The notes: generated by a model from the letters alone, not told the origin. Shown: positions 16,604 to 24,513, numbered from the stretch's first letter. The stretch: 52,177 nt of DNA from an uncultured Oscillospiraceae bacterium (GCA_910585735.1 CAJUEU010000001.1:98158-150334), one strand, 5' to 3'. Numbers and translations are program-made.

Positions 16604-17526
16604 TGGTTGGTGTGATTCAAAAGGCACTTTCAGGGTTCTACTATGTGGATTGCGAAGGGAAACGCATTACTTGCCGCGGCAGGGGAAAGCTTCGCCATGA
16701 TAAGCTTGCGCCGCTGGTAGGGGACCGGGTGGAAATAGCTCTTCAACCAGACGGCACAGGGATCGTGGAGCGGATCATACCCCGGAAGAACCAGTTTCGG
16801 CGTCCGGCCGTAGCGAATATTGATACGCTGGTGATCGTTGCTTCGGGAGCCATCCCAGTGACCGATCCCTTTTTGATCGATCGGATGACGGCTTTGGCAG
16901 AGTCAAAAAGTTGTGAAGTGTTCATTTGTTTTAATAAGTGGGACCTGGAGCAGCCCCAGGCGCTTTACGAGGTTTATGCCGCAGCCGGCTTTCCAACTTT
17001 TCGAGTCAGTACGGAGACGGGAGAGGGCATAGAGCTTTTGCGTGAACAGCTAACAGGAAAGATATGCGCTTTTGCGGGGGACTCCGGCGTAGGCAAGTCC
17101 AGCATTCTCAATAGTCTTGCTCCAGAGCTTTCGGCTCAGGTGGGAGAAGTCAGTGAAAAGCTGGGCCGGGGGCGTCATACCACCCGTCATGTGGAGCTTT
17201 TTCGCCTGGAAAATGGGGCGTTGATTGCGGATACGCCAGGGTTTGCTTCACTGGAGGAAACGGAGGAGCTTACTTCAGAAGAGCTTCCCCAGGATTTTCG
17301 TGAGTTCCGACCGTATCTAAATGAATGTAGATTTGTAGGTTGCTCTCATGTGAAGGAAAGCGGCTGTGCGGTCCTGGAGGCGGTCTTGACTGGGAATATC
17401 GCGGAGAGCAGGCATGGCAGCTATGTTAAGCTACTTGAGCGCACGTCGCAGATCCCATCCTGGAAACGGAAGAAAATGGATAATTTTTCTGTGGAACAGG
17501 CCAAAAGCAAAGGAAAAAACCAATAA
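16603..17526 (+). CDS. rsgA: ribosome small-subunit GTPase RsgA
   Basis: A 307-residue circularly permuted GTPase acting in late 30S assembly. Order: OB-fold (about 1-70), G4 motif NKWD at 111-114 preceding the P-loop GDSGVGKS at 159-166, DTPG at 210-213, then the zinc site with Cys242, Cys247, His249 and Cys255. Coupled to prkC by a TGATG overlap. A terminator-like hairpin follows. Confidence 0.96.
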   Translation: MVGVIQKALSGFYYVDCEGKRITCRGRGKLRHDKLAPLVGDRVEIALQPDGTGIVERIIPRKNQFRRPAVANIDTLVIVASGAIPVTDPFLIDRMTALAESKSCEVFICFNKWDLEQPQALYEVYAAAGFPTFRVSTETGEGIELLREQLTGKICAFAGDSGVGKSSILNSLAPELSAQVGEVSEKLGRGRHTTRHVELFRLENGALIADTPGFASLEETEELTSEELPQDFREFRPYLNECRFVGCSHVKESGCAVLEAVLTGNIAESRHGSYVKLLERTSQIPSWKRKKMDNFSVEQAKSKGKNQ

Positions 17527-17542
17527 GTTCGTTTCACAAATT

Positions 17543-17598
17543 ACCGCCGCTCTTCGTATACTGGATTATATCCGGGATGGAAGGGCGGCGGTGTTTTT
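17543..17598 (+). terminator. terminator-like hairpin between rsgA and spoVM
   Basis: A 13-bp stem (17543-17555 with 17580-17592, ACCGCCGC and GCGGCGGT at its base, one G-T pair) and a loop of about 24 bases is followed by GTTTTT. It should end most transcripts of the housekeeping run and so insulate spoVM, although the loop is long. Confidence 0.65.
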
Positions 17599-17634
17599 GC
17601 CCTTGGCCGGAAAAATCCTGAGAGGAGGGGCGAC

Positions 17635-17706
17635 ATGAAAATCGTTGTAATTAAATCTCCGAAGGTGTTACAGGGAATTCTTAAAAGAATTTTCAGATTG
17701 AAATAA
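17635..17706 (+). CDS. spoVM: SpoVM, small membrane-curvature-sensing sporulation peptide
   Basis: A 23-residue peptide that aligns without gaps to the first 23 residues of Bacillus subtilis SpoVM (26 residues), sharing Met1, Lys2, Ile6, Lys7, Pro9, Lys10, Leu12, Gly14 and Ile15. Pro9 is important in Bacillus for recognising convex membrane. The C-terminus is strongly basic (LKRIFRLK) and three residues shorter. SpoVM is an amphipathic helix that sits on the forespore outer membrane and anchors SpoIVA. GAGGAGGGG lies 5 bp before the ATG. Position after prpC-prkC-rsgA matches the Bacillus neighbourhood, and spoIVA is two genes away, which supports the call for so short a gene. Confidence 0.88.
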   Translation: MKIVVIKSPKVLQGILKRIFRLK

Positions 17707-17779
17707 AGACATACCCTCCACTCCTTGTACATATAGATTCACAGAAGCAATCAGGCGGATGCTTGTAGAGGAGTGAGAT

Positions 17780-19306
17780 ATGCGTATGGAATTTGAATTG
17801 AACCATGCACAGATGAGAGGTTTTGAGCAGGTATTGGATGTGACCCTGCGGCCGGAAGAGACTATGGAGAGCATTGTGCCGGACGCATGCCCGGACATAC
17901 TCCGGGTGGTAGAGACAGATGGTAAGGTGCTGATCGACCGAAAAGAAGCCATGTCTGGGCGGGTAGAAGTTTCTGGAAGCTTCCAGCTGTCGGTCATTTA
18001 TGTACCCGATGGCGAAAAGGGTGTACGCCATATGGAGGTTACACTGCCTTTTACCTGCAGTGCGGAGAGCCGGGAGATCGAGCCGAATTCTGAGGTGGTG
18101 GTATCCGCCCGACTTTGCCGGGCGGATACCAGGGCGATCAATCCGCGGAAGGTTCTGGTACGGGCGGAAGCTGCCATCGACGTGATGGCATATGCTCCCG
18201 TTGAGAGAGCGGTTGCGGTTCAGGTCGAGGAGTCCCAGGAAACGGTGGAGCAACTGGTGGAGACAAAGGAAGTCTATTTGACACTGTGCGTGCAGGAAAA
18301 GCCCTTTACAATATCGGATGAGATCAATCTGTCGGCGGGAAAACCAGCAGCGGTGGAACTTCTGAAACATCGGATCAGGATTCTACAAGGGGAGTCAAAG
18401 GTCATTGGAAATAAACTGATTTTTAAAGGAAGCGTCAATGTGGAGCTCCTCTATCGGGGGGAGGATGACGGACTCTATACTGCCGGCGGAGAACTGCCAT
18501 TCTCTCAAATTGTAGAGGTCAGCGGAGCGGCGGAGGAAGCAGAAAATCAGATCTTTATTTCTATGCAAACAGTTGACTGCGCCCTTTCCGCCAGTGGCGA
18601 GGGACGGATCGTGGAAGTTGATCTGGAGGCTGCGCTTCAGGTAATGGTTTCGGAACTTAGGACAATGGAGATATTGACGGATGCTTACAGTATTGCACAG
18701 CCTCTGGAAGCCGAGTGGAAAAGCTGTCCAGTGGAGCTGCGCCTGGATAGGGGAAGCCGAAACCAAACTGCCAGGGAGGTTTGGGAGCTGGCGGAGACAG
18801 TCCGGGAGGTTTTGGATTGTCGAATGGCAGTGAGTCAGATCACCCAGGTGAGAGAAGGGGAACGTCTCCTCCTCAACGCCCAACTGGAGGTTCAGCTTCT
18901 TTTCTTCGACGAGCAGGGGGAACTCTATTCCCGGCAGCGTACGTTGACGGTTCCGTGTCCGTTGGAGCTTCCTGAGGAATGCCGTTGCCTCTGCCGTTGT
19001 GAGCAGGTCGGGGATAGCTATGCGGCGCCTGCTGTGGGAGGGGTGGAGATCCGGGCTTCGCTGGATTTCTGGTATTGCGCTCTTTCCAGACAGCTCTTGA
19101 CCAATCTTTCCTCGCTAAGGTCTGGTGAGGAGGAAGAAGAGGAGGAGCATCCTTCCCTGGTTTTGCGGATGCTGGAGCAAGGAGAGCGTCTGTGGGATGT
19201 GGCCAAGGCCTACAGGACAACGATTCCTGACATTGTCCGGGCAAATAATCTGGAGAGTGAATCTGATGGGGTGGGCAAGCTGCTGCTCATTCCCAGAAGA
19301 CGGTAA
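17780..19306 (+). CDS. sipL: SPOCS (DUF3794) repeat protein with C-terminal LysM, SipL-like
   Basis: A 508-residue protein. The first about 440 residues read as successive SPOCS/DUF3794 modules, recognisable by ILRVVETDGKVLIDRKEAM near 36 and the later KHRIRILQGESKVIGNKLIFKG-type segment near 195, which I split only in part. An acidic linker (about 448-453) leads to one LysM domain at about 463-507 (ERLWDVAKAY, then IVRANNL, ending LLLIPRR). The same layout is known from Clostridioides difficile SipL, which binds SpoIVA through its LysM domain and is needed for coat attachment. Here spoIVA follows by 14 bp, strongly supporting that role. GAGGAGTGAG precedes the ATG. A weak sigma-E/K-like element is discussed under rejected items. 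Confidence 0.85.
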   Translation: MRMEFELNHAQMRGFEQVLDVTLRPEETMESIVPDACPDILRVVETDGKVLIDRKEAMSGRVEVSGSFQLSVIYVPDGEKGVRHMEVTLPFTCSAESREIEPNSEVVVSARLCRADTRAINPRKVLVRAEAAIDVMAYAPVERAVAVQVEESQETVEQLVETKEVYLTLCVQEKPFTISDEINLSAGKPAAVELLKHRIRILQGESKVIGNKLIFKGSVNVELLYRGEDDGLYTAGGELPFSQIVEVSGAAEEAENQIFISMQTVDCALSASGEGRIVEVDLEAALQVMVSELRTMEILTDAYSIAQPLEAEWKSCPVELRLDRGSRNQTAREVWELAETVREVLDCRMAVSQITQVREGERLLLNAQLEVQLLFFDEQGELYSRQRTLTVPCPLELPEECRCLCRCEQVGDSYAAPAVGGVEIRASLDFWYCALSRQLLTNLSSLRSGEEEEEEEHPSLVLRMLEQGERLWDVAKAYRTTIPDIVRANNLESESDGVGKLLLIPRRR

Positions 19307-19320
19307 AGGGGGAGCGGAAG

Positions 19321-20799
19321 ATGGAAGGAAATAAGTTGTATGACGATATTGCCCGGCGTACCAGTGGGGATATCTATATTGGGGTGGTTGGGCCAGTCCG
19401 TACAGGAAAATCCACCTTCATTAAGCGGTTCGTGGAAACATTGGTGATCCCCAATATTGAGAACGTATACCGTCGTGAACGGGCCCGGGATGAGCTGCCT
19501 CAGAGTGGGTCTGGCCGGACGATCATGACGGCGGAACCAAAGTTTGTTCCCGAAGAGGCTGTTCGGATCGAGATGGAGGATGGAGCCGCTTTTTCGGTCA
19601 GGCTCATAGACTGTGTGGGATACCTGGTGCCCGGAGCGGTGGGACAGACCGAGGACGATGCGCCTCGAATGGTGACAACGCCTTGGTTTGACCATGACAT
19701 TCCTATGACTGAGGCGGCCGAGGTGGGAACTCGGAAGGTGATCGCGGAGCATTCCACGATTGGCATTGTGGTGACCACTGATGGAACGATCACCGATATT
19801 CCCCGGGAGGATTATCTGGAGGCGGAGAACAGGGCTATCCTGGAACTGAAGGAACAAGGGAAACCCTTTATGGTCTTGCTGAACTCGGCCTACCCCGATT
19901 CAGACCGGGCAAAAGCAATTCAGGCAGATATTTCAGAGCGTTATGATATTACCTGTATGCGGATCAATTGCCTGGAGCTGAGTGAGGCCGATGTAACAGC
20001 GATCATTCAGGCGGTATTGTATGAGTTCCCGGTAAAAGAGCTGGATATGTTTTTACCGCCCTGGGTGGATGCGCTTCCGTACACGCATCCTATTAAGAAT
20101 GGGCTTTATACAGCAATCAGAGAAAATGTGGGAGATATGCGCCGGATTCGGGATGTTGAGCATACCTTAACTGCTATTGGACACTGTGAGAATGTTGGCG
20201 GCGTGAGTCTGACCGGCATTGATCTGGGGATCGGAAAAGCCTCAGCTATGCTGGAACTGCCCCGGAGCCTTTTTTATGAGACGATCTCAACACAGTCTGG
20301 CTTTGATATTTCAGATGATGGCGATTTGATGGAGCTTCTTACCAGCTTGGCCCATGTGAAAAAAGAATATGACAAGGTATCGGAAGCCCTATGCCAGGTG
20401 CGGGAGACTGGGTATGGGATCGTAGCACCCAGCCCGGAGGAGATGAAGCTGGAGGAGCCGGAGATCGTTCGGCAGGGAGGCCGATATGGTGTGAGACTGA
20501 AGGCATCGGCGCCCAGTATCCATATGATTCGGGCAGACATCGAGACCGAGGTCTCCCCCATTGTGGGCAGTGAAAAACAGTCCGAGGAGATGATCAGTTT
20601 CCTTTTGCAGGACTTTGAAGGGGACACAGCCAAAATTTGGGCTTCCAATATTTTTGGAAAATCCTTCCATGACCTGGTGAGTGAGGATCTGACCACCAAG
20701 CTGAAGCGAATGCCTGAAGATGCCAGAGGTAAGCTGCGGGAGACGTTGCAGCGTGTGATCAATGAGGGATCAGGTGGACTGATCTGTATTATCCTGTGA
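19321..20799 (+). CDS. spoIVA: stage IV sporulation protein A (coat basement ATPase)
   Basis: A 492-residue protein, the same length as Bacillus SpoIVA. The N-terminal nucleotide-binding domain carries Walker A GPVRTGKST at 24-32; SpoIVA hydrolyses ATP to polymerise into the basement layer on the forespore surface. The C-terminus ends in GSGGLICIIL, typical for the family and the region that contacts SpoVM. It probably shares a transcript with the SPOCS/LysM gene 14 bp upstream, with expression expected in the mother cell. Confidence 0.97.
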   Translation: MEGNKLYDDIARRTSGDIYIGVVGPVRTGKSTFIKRFVETLVIPNIENVYRRERARDELPQSGSGRTIMTAEPKFVPEEAVRIEMEDGAAFSVRLIDCVGYLVPGAVGQTEDDAPRMVTTPWFDHDIPMTEAAEVGTRKVIAEHSTIGIVVTTDGTITDIPREDYLEAENRAILELKEQGKPFMVLLNSAYPDSDRAKAIQADISERYDITCMRINCLELSEADVTAIIQAVLYEFPVKELDMFLPPWVDALPYTHPIKNGLYTAIRENVGDMRRIRDVEHTLTAIGHCENVGGVSLTGIDLGIGKASAMLELPRSLFYETISTQSGFDISDDGDLMELLTSLAHVKKEYDKVSEALCQVRETGYGIVAPSPEEMKLEEPEIVRQGGRYGVRLKASAPSIHMIRADIETEVSPIVGSEKQSEEMISFLLQDFEGDTAKIWASNIFGKSFHDLVSEDLTTKLKRMPEDARGKLRETLQRVINEGSGGLICIIL

Positions 20800-20806
20800 C
20801 AAGAAA

Positions 20807-20848
20807 AAACAGCGGAGAGCCGGTGACGGTCTCCGCTGTTTTTCTTTA
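20807..20848 (+). terminator. terminator after spoIVA
   Basis: Arms AACAGCGGAGA and CTCCGCTGTT with an inner CCG/CGG extension, a GTGA loop and a T-rich tail (TTTTTCTTT). On the opposite strand the A-rich left flank can serve the converging glycosyltransferase gene. Confidence 0.88.
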
Positions 20849-20875
20849 AAATAGTATAGGAGTCAGGGATAAATA

Positions 20876-21712
20876 TTAAGGATCCAATTTGGGAGCAAGA
20901 GGAGTAATGGCACCGTCGACAGCGGCGGAAAGAAAATAGCCAAAAATGTGACCACGCTGTTCCTCGTATAAATCCAGCTTTTGATAAAGCTCCTTGTAGG
21001 CGCGAAAAGTATTTTTTTTCATGAGGATGGTTTTCCGAAGGGAAATATGGCTGTTGACCAGACTGTCTTCACGCTTTCGGTAGTAGTAGATAGGCTTTGC
21101 CACCGCGGAGACAAGTCGAACATGCTCCAGGTATTGAAGATTGAATAGAAAGTCTTCCCCCCATTTGATTTGGGGATCAAATTGAAGCTGAGCATTTTCT
21201 ACCAGAGAACGGCGGTAAAGCTTATTCCACAAAACACCATAATAATAGTTGGCAGGGGCTTTCATCATTTCCTTAGCATACTCGCACCGGGTGAGCAGCT
21301 TGTCAGTTTTGATGTGCCCCCGCTGGGCGGCGTGATTTTCCAGGACACGATAAAAATGGCAGACGGTCAAATCGCTGCCGGCACTTTCGGCGCCATGAAA
21401 AAGGGTCTCAACTGCGTTGTCAGTAAGCCAGTCGTCGGAATCAATAAACTGAAGATATTTTCCGCGAGCGTGTAAAAGAGCGCGGTTTCGGCTGACAGAA
21501 ACCCCGGAGTTTTCTTGATCGAACAGGAAAAATCGGGTGTCAGATTCGGCAAAGGAGCGGCAGATGTCCTGGGAGGCATCTGTGCTGCCGTCATTGACCA
21601 TCAGCACTTCAAAATTACGGAAGGACTGCGCCTGAATGGAGGAGAGGCATTGAGAAAGATATTGGGCGGCGTTATATACAGGGATAATAATTGATACAGA
21701 TGGAAGAGACAT
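20876..21712 (-). CDS. family 2 glycosyltransferase
   Basis: A 278-residue GT-A-fold glycosyltransferase. The nucleotide-sugar-binding start SIIIPVYNAAQYL, the VNDGSTDAS motif with Asp41 and the DSDDWL motif at 91-96 (metal DxD) are clear; no membrane segment is present. It probably adds sugars to an envelope polysaccharide or glycoprotein; the acceptor cannot be told, as no polysaccharide cluster is adjacent. ATG 21712 is preferred over an earlier GTG because AAAGGAA lies at usable spacing. The C-terminus is short for this family and could be a natural truncation. Confidence 0.85.
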   Translation of the reverse strand: MSLPSVSIIIPVYNAAQYLSQCLSSIQAQSFRNFEVLMVNDGSTDASQDICRSFAESDTRFFLFDQENSGVSVSRNRALLHARGKYLQFIDSDDWLTDNAVETLFHGAESAGSDLTVCHFYRVLENHAAQRGHIKTDKLLTRCEYAKEMMKAPANYYYGVLWNKLYRRSLVENAQLQFDPQIKWGEDFLFNLQYLEHVRLVSAVAKPIYYYRKREDSLVNSHISLRKTILMKKNTFRAYKELYQKLDLYEEQRGHIFGYFLSAAVDGAITPLAPKLDP

Positions 21713-21750
21713 AGAGTGGAGTTCCTTTCTTTTCACTGCTGACTGATGAT

Positions 21751-21756
21751 ATTATA
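21751..21756 (-). promoter_or_regulatory. -10 element for the family 2 glycosyltransferase
   Basis: TATAAT on the minus strand, about 39 bp before the start codon. No good -35 sits 16-18 bp upstream, only T-rich sequence, so an activator may be needed. It lies close to the palindrome at the divergent trxA promoter. Confidence 0.45.
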
Positions 21757-21780
21757 TCAGATTTTGATAAAAAGAAAAGA

Positions 21781-21798
21781 CTTGACAAGTGTGTCAAG
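21781..21798. promoter_or_regulatory. palindrome over the trxA -35, candidate operator
   Basis: CTTGACA and TGTCAAG form a perfect 7-bp inverted repeat with 4 bp between the arms. The left arm contains the TTGACA -35 of trxA, so a bound protein would block polymerase. It lies in the divergent region shared with the glycosyltransferase. Confidence 0.5.
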
Positions 21799-21810
21799 GT
21801 ATATCATAAT
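21782..21810 (+). promoter_or_regulatory. sigma-A promoter for trxA-ruvX
   Basis: TTGACA (21782-21787), 17-bp spacer, CATAAT (21805-21810). About 65 bp of leader precede trxA. Confidence 0.75.
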
Positions 21811-21874
21811 CAAGAAGGAGAATACTGGATTTATACCTAAAACAAAATTTCGAGCAGTGAAGGGAAGGATCAAT

Positions 21875-22207
21875 ATGGCAATGATTCATTTTAATGAAGA
21901 AGGGTTCAATAAGGCACTGGACAGTGGAAAGCTGATGATGGTAGATTTTTGGGCGACTTGGTGTGGCCCTTGCCAGATGCTGGGTCCAGTGATCGAACAG
22001 CTGGCCGAAGAATATGAGAGCCAGGATGTGATCATCGGTAAGGTGGATGTGGATGAAAATCCTGAATTGGCTAAAAAATATGGTGTTATGAGCATTCCCA
22101 CAGTTGTTTTCCTGAAGGATGGCGAAGAATTTGACCGGAAGGTAGGCGCGATGCCGGCCGAGGTTTATGCCGATGCTCTGGATGAAGCGTTGGGAAATGA
22201 AGTGTAA
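21875..22207 (+). CDS. trxA: thioredoxin
   Basis: A 110-residue thioredoxin with the redox centre WCGPC (Cys30 and Cys33) and the cis-Pro loop SIPTVVFLKDG. It reduces protein disulfides, ribonucleotide reductase and peroxiredoxins in the cytosol. ATG 21875 follows GAAGGGAAGGA; a longer frame upstream runs through the promoter and is not coding. ruvX starts 3 bp after the stop. Confidence 0.97.
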   Translation: MAMIHFNEEGFNKALDSGKLMMVDFWATWCGPCQMLGPVIEQLAEEYESQDVIIGKVDVDENPELAKKYGVMSIPTVVFLKDGEEFDRKVGAMPAEVYADALDEALGNEV

Positions 22208-22210
22208 GCA

Positions 22211-22636
22211 ATGAGGATTATGGCAATCGATTACGGCGACGCCCGGACAGGCGTCGCCGTATCTGACCTAATGGGGATGATAGCGGGGTATACGACTGTG
22301 ATCCCTGGGCGTAGAAACGAGACCATTATTAATGAAATTATCCGCTTGGCCCAAAGTCATCAGGTGGAGGAGCTGGTAGTAGGCCTTCCGCGGAATATGG
22401 ACGGGACAGAGGGACCTCGGGCTCAACTATGCCGAAGCTTTGCGGAGGAGCTGGAAAAAGCATCCGGATTGCCTGTAACGATGTGGGACGAGAGGAGAAC
22501 TACCGTAGAGGCCCATGCCATTTTACATCAAAGTGGAAAACGGATGAAGGACCATAGAAAGAACGTAGATGCGGTGGCTGCTGCTCTTATTTTAGAGAGC
22601 TACCTGATGAGGAAAAGACAGACTCAGGGGGAGTGA
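22211..22636 (+). CDS. ruvX: RuvX/YqgF Holliday-junction resolvase-like nuclease
   Basis: A 141-residue RNase H-fold protein. The first catalytic Asp is in AIDYGDARTGVAVSD; the GLPRNMDGTEG and WDERRTT segments and the late KNVDAVAAALIL with its Asp complete the YqgF pattern. In bacteria the family processes the 5' end of pre-16S rRNA and may also cut junctions. Its stop overlaps an in-frame GTG of the next gene. Confidence 0.93.
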   Translation: MRIMAIDYGDARTGVAVSDLMGMIAGYTTVIPGRRNETIINEIIRLAQSHQVEELVVGLPRNMDGTEGPRAQLCRSFAEELEKASGLPVTMWDERRTTVEAHAILHQSGKRMKDHRKNVDAVAAALILESYLMRKRQTQGE

Positions 22637-22644
22637 GACGGTAC

Positions 22645-23577
22645 ATGGAGGAATATGCCGAGAGGCTTGAGAAAGCTGCCCCGTCGACCATAAAATGGAT
22701 CCAGGCCAAGCGCATCCTGACACGAAACCGTTCGACGGATTGGTTTGGAACGGACCATACGATGAACCTTTACCGTGGCTGCCCACATGGCTGCATTTAT
22801 TGTGACAGTCGAAGCGAATGCTATCAGGACGATTGCTTTGACCAGGTGAAAGGAAAAGAAAATGCTTTGGAGCTTTTACGCAACGAGCTGCGGCGTAAAA
22901 TTAGACCTGCATTTATAAGTATGGGCTCTATGTCGGATCCATATAATCCATATGAAAAGGAGTTAGAGCTGACAAAAAAGGCGCTGATGCTAATTTACTC
23001 CTATGAGTGTGGAGTGGCGGTTTGTACCAAGTCTGATTTGATCCTTCGTGATAGGATGCTATATGGGGATATTCAGAAGCAGGCGCCAGTTATCTGCAAA
23101 TTGACAGTTACAACAATGGATGAATCTTTGGCTGGAAAGCTGGAACCCGGGGCACCTACTCCGAAGGCGCGGATGAAAGCGGTGGAGGGCTTGTCCGCGG
23201 AAGGGATATTTACCGGGATACTCCTTATGCCGGTTTTGCCATTTTTAGAGGACGATCCAAAGCAAGTGATGGCTGTTGTGGATGCGGCGGCAGAGGCGGG
23301 AGCAAAATTTGTATACGCCTTTTTTGGCGTGACCTGTCGGGACAGGCAGCGGGCCTATCTATATCAAGCATTAGAGCAGAAATTTCCCGGGGTGCGCACG
23401 CAGTATGAGAAACGCTTTGGAAATCAGTATCAATGTCTGTCGCCAAAAGCGAAAGAGCTTTGGGGGATGCTTAGGGAGCGGTGTGAGGAAAAAGGGCTGC
23501 TGTGTGAGATGAAACATATTGTAGCGGCCGCAAAGAGGCCTTATCTGGCTACACAATTGACTATTTTTGATATGTAG
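22645..23577 (+). CDS. SPL-family radical SAM protein
   Basis: A 310-residue radical SAM protein with the cluster motif CPHGCIYC near residues 46-53, preceded by TMNLYRGC. It belongs to the spore photoproduct lyase-like (Rv2578c) group; most members are uncharacterised, and this one need not repair DNA. The segments GSMSDPYNPYE and LTVTTMDE are typical of the group. ATG 22645 is used, with GGGGGA 12 bp upstream; GTG 22633, overlapping the ruvX stop, is the alternative. A terminator follows at once. Confidence 0.85.
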   Translation: MEEYAERLEKAAPSTIKWIQAKRILTRNRSTDWFGTDHTMNLYRGCPHGCIYCDSRSECYQDDCFDQVKGKENALELLRNELRRKIRPAFISMGSMSDPYNPYEKELELTKKALMLIYSYECGVAVCTKSDLILRDRMLYGDIQKQAPVICKLTVTTMDESLAGKLEPGAPTPKARMKAVEGLSAEGIFTGILLMPVLPFLEDDPKQVMAVVDAAAEAGAKFVYAFFGVTCRDRQRAYLYQALEQKFPGVRTQYEKRFGNQYQCLSPKAKELWGMLRERCEEKGLLCEMKHIVAAAKRPYLATQLTIFDM

Positions 23578-23607
23578 CGGGGACGGCAGAGCCGTCTCCG
23601 CTTTTGT
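23577..23607 (+). terminator. terminator after the radical SAM gene
   Basis: A 12-bp stem (AGCGGGGACGGC with GCCGTCTCCGCT, one G-T pair) with an AGA loop and TTTT tail, overlapping the stop codon. Confidence 0.85.
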
Positions 23608-23653
23608 GAAGCTACGTGAGAGGGAAGTGTTTCACAGATGGGGGCACAAGATT

Positions 23654-24454
23654 TTAACCAAGAGCCTCTACGGCGTTGGCACAGACCAGATAGACCCGGC
23701 TGAGAGCTTCGTCGGCAAGGACCAGAACGGAGCCGATGGAGCCCAGCACAGACACATTCTGCAGAACCATAGGCCCGACAGTGAGGGTCGCAAGGCGGCT
23801 TAAGTTGCGGGTGGACAACTCAGTGAGCAGACCGGCAGCGCAGCAGCAGTCGTCACAGTCACAGTGAGCCTGACAGGGAGCACAGGGATTGGTAGAGCCG
23901 CCCTCAGCCTGAATGGCCCTGCGAAGAGCGCGAACGGCTCGATGGAAGTTGCTGTCATCGCAATCCCGGGGACATTCGGCTTCTGTGATCTGGAAAGCGA
24001 CAGCCTTGATGGCACACAGGCTAAGCTGGCTGATGTCCTCCATAGCTACGGCAGCCGTGCCGGGAAGAGCAAAATAAGCGGTACCGGTCACGTCCAGAAG
24101 GTCACAGTTGCAGGGAGAGAAGCGGCGCAGACCGGCGTAGGGGGTAGTGATATTGTCTGTGTCAGAGCCAGGGACAGACAGTGGGCTGCCGACAGCAAGG
24201 GCATCGGTGAGGAAGAAAAATGCGTTGAAATTGACCAAGGAACCGAGAGTATTGCCGCAAAGAAGGCGGAGAGCCTCAACCATAGAGGATTTGCAGCAGC
24301 AAGGATTTGAGACATCGGGGAGGGAGGGGCATACAACATCATCCTCTTCCATGGCACATGAACAGGAAGGAAAAACTTCTTCCGCGGAAAGAGGTCGTTC
24401 GTTTTTCTGGCAGGAGGTACAGTGGTAGTGCTCCATATACTGCTTTGGGGACAT
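23654..24454 (-). CDS. cysteine-rich protein of unknown function, possible spore-envelope protein
   Basis: A 266-residue protein with 22 cysteines (about 8%), many clustered: HCTSC at the start, CSC, CCC near 52, CNC near 113, then a dense CxxC-rich run (CAPC, HCDCDDCCC) near 192-207. The rest alternates with moderately hydrophobic segments (VNFNAFFFLTDALAVG; the last 60 residues). I do not recognise the family. No signal peptide is visible. Cysteine content like this is seen in spore coat crust proteins and in metal-binding proteins. The -10-like element CATACAAT about 52 bp upstream fits mother-cell sigma-E and supports a spore role. GGAGTGA precedes the ATG at 24454. Confidence 0.75.
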   Translation of the reverse strand: MSPKQYMEHYHCTSCQKNERPLSAEEVFPSCSCAMEEDDVVCPSLPDVSNPCCCKSSMVEALRLLCGNTLGSLVNFNAFFFLTDALAVGSPLSVPGSDTDNITTPYAGLRRFSPCNCDLLDVTGTAYFALPGTAAVAMEDISQLSLCAIKAVAFQITEAECPRDCDDSNFHRAVRALRRAIQAEGGSTNPCAPCQAHCDCDDCCCAAGLLTELSTRNLSRLATLTVGPMVLQNVSVLGSIGSVLVLADEALSRVYLVCANAVEALG

Positions 24455-24505
24455 TAAAGATCACTCCAATACTATATTTGATGGGCTGGGAAGTCCATCT
24501 GAACC

Positions 24506-24513
24506 ATTGTATG
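24506..24513 (-). promoter_or_regulatory. sigma-E-like -10 element before the cysteine-rich gene
   Basis: The minus strand reads CATACAAT, an exact match to the Bacillus sigma-E -10 consensus, 51 bp before the start codon. No convincing ATA-type -35 is seen in the C/T-rich sequence upstream, so the call rests on the -10 alone. Confidence 0.45.

Noticed and set aside
17715..17738. Possible sigma-E/K promoter (ATA, then CATATAGAT) before the SPOCS/LysM gene
   Set aside because: The -10 misses the conserved T positions of both consensus forms; spacing is plausible, but the match is too weak to annotate.
23864..24310. 148-codon plus-strand frame opposite the cysteine-rich gene
   Set aside because: The minus-strand frame has the ribosome binding site, promoter element and structured cysteine pattern; the plus frame has none.
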